From Gammaproteobacteria bacterium (GTDB lineage: Bacteria; Pseudomonadota; Gammaproteobacteria; GCF-002020875): a DNA stretch of 15,982 bases. Numbering within the stretch: the first letter of the stretch is position 1; the number at the start of each line of letters is the position of its first letter. Below the pieces are notes generated by a model. That model searched no databases. It saw only the letters and a program-made list of their open reading frames with translations, and was not told where the DNA came from. This document shows, piece after piece, positions 15,421 to 15,982 of this stretch. Made by a program: the position numbers and the translations under genes. Where the stretch lies: positions 1 through 15,982 of the forward strand of contig JABHIC010000390.1 of NCBI GenBank assembly GCA_018671205.1, in the 5' to 3' direction.

Positions 15421-15449
15421 GTCTACACTTTTGTACACACTACGGGTAG
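15421..15449 (+). promoter_or_regulatory. Repeat region before the integrase gene
   Basis: TACAC occurs at 15424-15428 and 15434-15438, ten bases (one helix turn) apart, within a T-rich linker. ACGGGTAG (15442-15449) is the inverted copy of CTACCCGT in the tRNA-Met 3' half (15359-15366). Such motifs between a tRNA and an integrase gene could be binding sites for the recombinase or its regulator. The short lengths mean chance is not excluded. Confidence 0.3.
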
Positions 15450-15462
15450 TGGAGATGTGGAA

Positions 15463-15921
15463 ATGGCAACATTCAAACAGAGAGGAAAATCAGTAGAGGC
15501 TGTTATCAGGCGCAAAGGACATAGGCCGCTTACTAGGTGTTTCCAGACTAAATCAGAGGCTCAGGAGTGGGCTAGAAAGCAGGAGTCCCAGCTTGATGAG
15601 GGACGCAAGATCCAGCGTGAGAACAGGCTGACGTTTGCTGAGGCGCTGGACTGCTACATTGAAGAGTATCTGATCTATAAAAAAACTTACAAGGTTGACA
15701 AGTACCGTTTAGTAAAGTTGAGGAAGCGTTTGGGGTATCTGGTGCTTAGTGACATCACCTCAAGATTGTTACGTGAGTACAGAATAGAGAGAGTCAAAGA
15801 GTTTGCTCCGGCTACAGTGAATAAAGAGCTGGCAATCATCAATCGAGTGATGACCTATGCACAGTTGTTACGTTCCGCTTTATATGAGCCACTTTGTATC
15901 GACCTATTTGAGGTGGGATAA
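15463..15921 (+). pseudogene. Truncated tyrosine-recombinase integrase
   Basis: The first ~133 residues look like an integrase N-terminus: an arm-type DNA-binding beta region (MATFKQRGKSVEAVIRRKGH, then TRCFQTKSEAQEWARKQE) and a SAM-like core-binding helical domain (LTFAEALDCYIEEY through FAPATVNKELAIINRVMTYA). After about 15860 the frame continues only 19 residues (LLRSALYEPLCIDLFEVG) that do not fit the family and stops. The whole catalytic domain with the Arg-His-Arg-Tyr residues is missing, so it cannot recombine DNA. GGAG at 15451-15454 supports ATG 15463; an upstream GTG at 15457 is less well placed. Base composition is more AT-rich than the preceding genes. Its position directly behind tRNA-Met, reading away, is that of an integrative element's end. 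Confidence 0.75.
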
Positions 15922-15936
15922 ACAAAAAAATCCCAC
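15913..15936. repeat. Short inverted repeat at the end of the integrase remnant
   Basis: GTGGGAT (15913-15919) and ATCCCAC (15930-15936) form a seven-base stem with an A-rich ten-base loop overlapping the stop codon. No T-run follows on either strand, so it is not a standard terminator. The rest of the end (15937-15982) holds nothing I can identify. Confidence 0.4.
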
Positions 15937-15982
15937 ACTGCTTAGGGGGTAATAATCTCCTGCTGCAGAGCGGGATAGCTCG

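Noticed and set aside
15870..15890. Similarity between the integrase tail and the 3' end of prs (shared CGCTTTATATG, also at 12806-12816)
   Set aside because: An 11-base exact match is expected by chance many times in a 16 kb window, and the extended match needs two gaps.
15968..15982. Possible start of another tRNA (TAGCTC near the window end)
   Set aside because: TAGCTC resembles tRNA positions 8-13, but the next base is G instead of the near-invariant A14, and too little sequence remains to test folding.

Overview
The window is a piece of chromosome from a sulfur-oxidising gammaproteobacterium. The main reason is positions 1-7184: the distal part of an oxidative-type dsr operon in the order dsrK(partial)-dsrL-dsrJ-dsrO-dsrP-dsrN-dsrR-dsrS. 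This is the order known from Allochromatium vinosum and relatives, where the pathway oxidises stored or intermediate sulfur to sulfite with reverse DsrAB. The second block (lolB-ispE-tRNA-Gln-prs-rplY-pth-ychF) is a classic gammaproteobacterial housekeeping arrangement. Base composition is moderate. I cannot tell from sequence alone whether the organism is free-living or a chemosynthetic symbiont.

Layout: (1) 1-7184, + strand: dsr genes, tightly packed, with two 4-base ATGA stop/start overlaps (dsrJ/dsrO and dsrN/dsrR). Together they encode the membrane complex DsrMKJOP (K, J, O and P seen here), the flavoprotein DsrL that handles electrons from DsrAB, the enzyme that amidates siroheme (DsrN), and two small accessory proteins (DsrR, DsrS). 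(2) 7235-8260, - strand: a 70-residue unknown protein and a YccA/Bax-inhibitor-1 membrane protein, separated by a strong intrinsic terminator. (3) A divergent intergenic region, 8261-8504, with one candidate promoter for each direction. (4) 8505-15242, + strand: TPR lipoprotein, LolB, IspE, tRNA-Gln, Prs, L25, Pth and YchF, serving envelope lipoproteins, isoprenoids, nucleotide supply and translation. (5) 15255-15982: an isolated tRNA-Met with its own promoter and terminator, followed by a tyrosine-recombinase gene that lost its catalytic domain, and then sequence I do not recognise. This looks like the scar of an integrated element at a tRNA gene.

The most interesting observations are at the ispE/tRNA-Gln junction. 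The last five codons of ispE, stop included, are also nucleotides 1-15 of the tRNA, so 5' processing of the tRNA would leave ispE mRNA without a stop codon. The same tRNA-Gln carries the D-arm and variable-loop features (U11-A24, U13-G22 with A46, no nucleotide 47) and lacks some acceptor features (G73, G2-C71) that in E. coli separate tRNA-Glu from tRNA-Gln, which suggests indirect charging through Glu-tRNA-Gln. I found no wholly new multi-gene system. The rest is well-known machinery with a few unstudied small proteins (the 70-residue protein, DsrS) and some regulatory structures.
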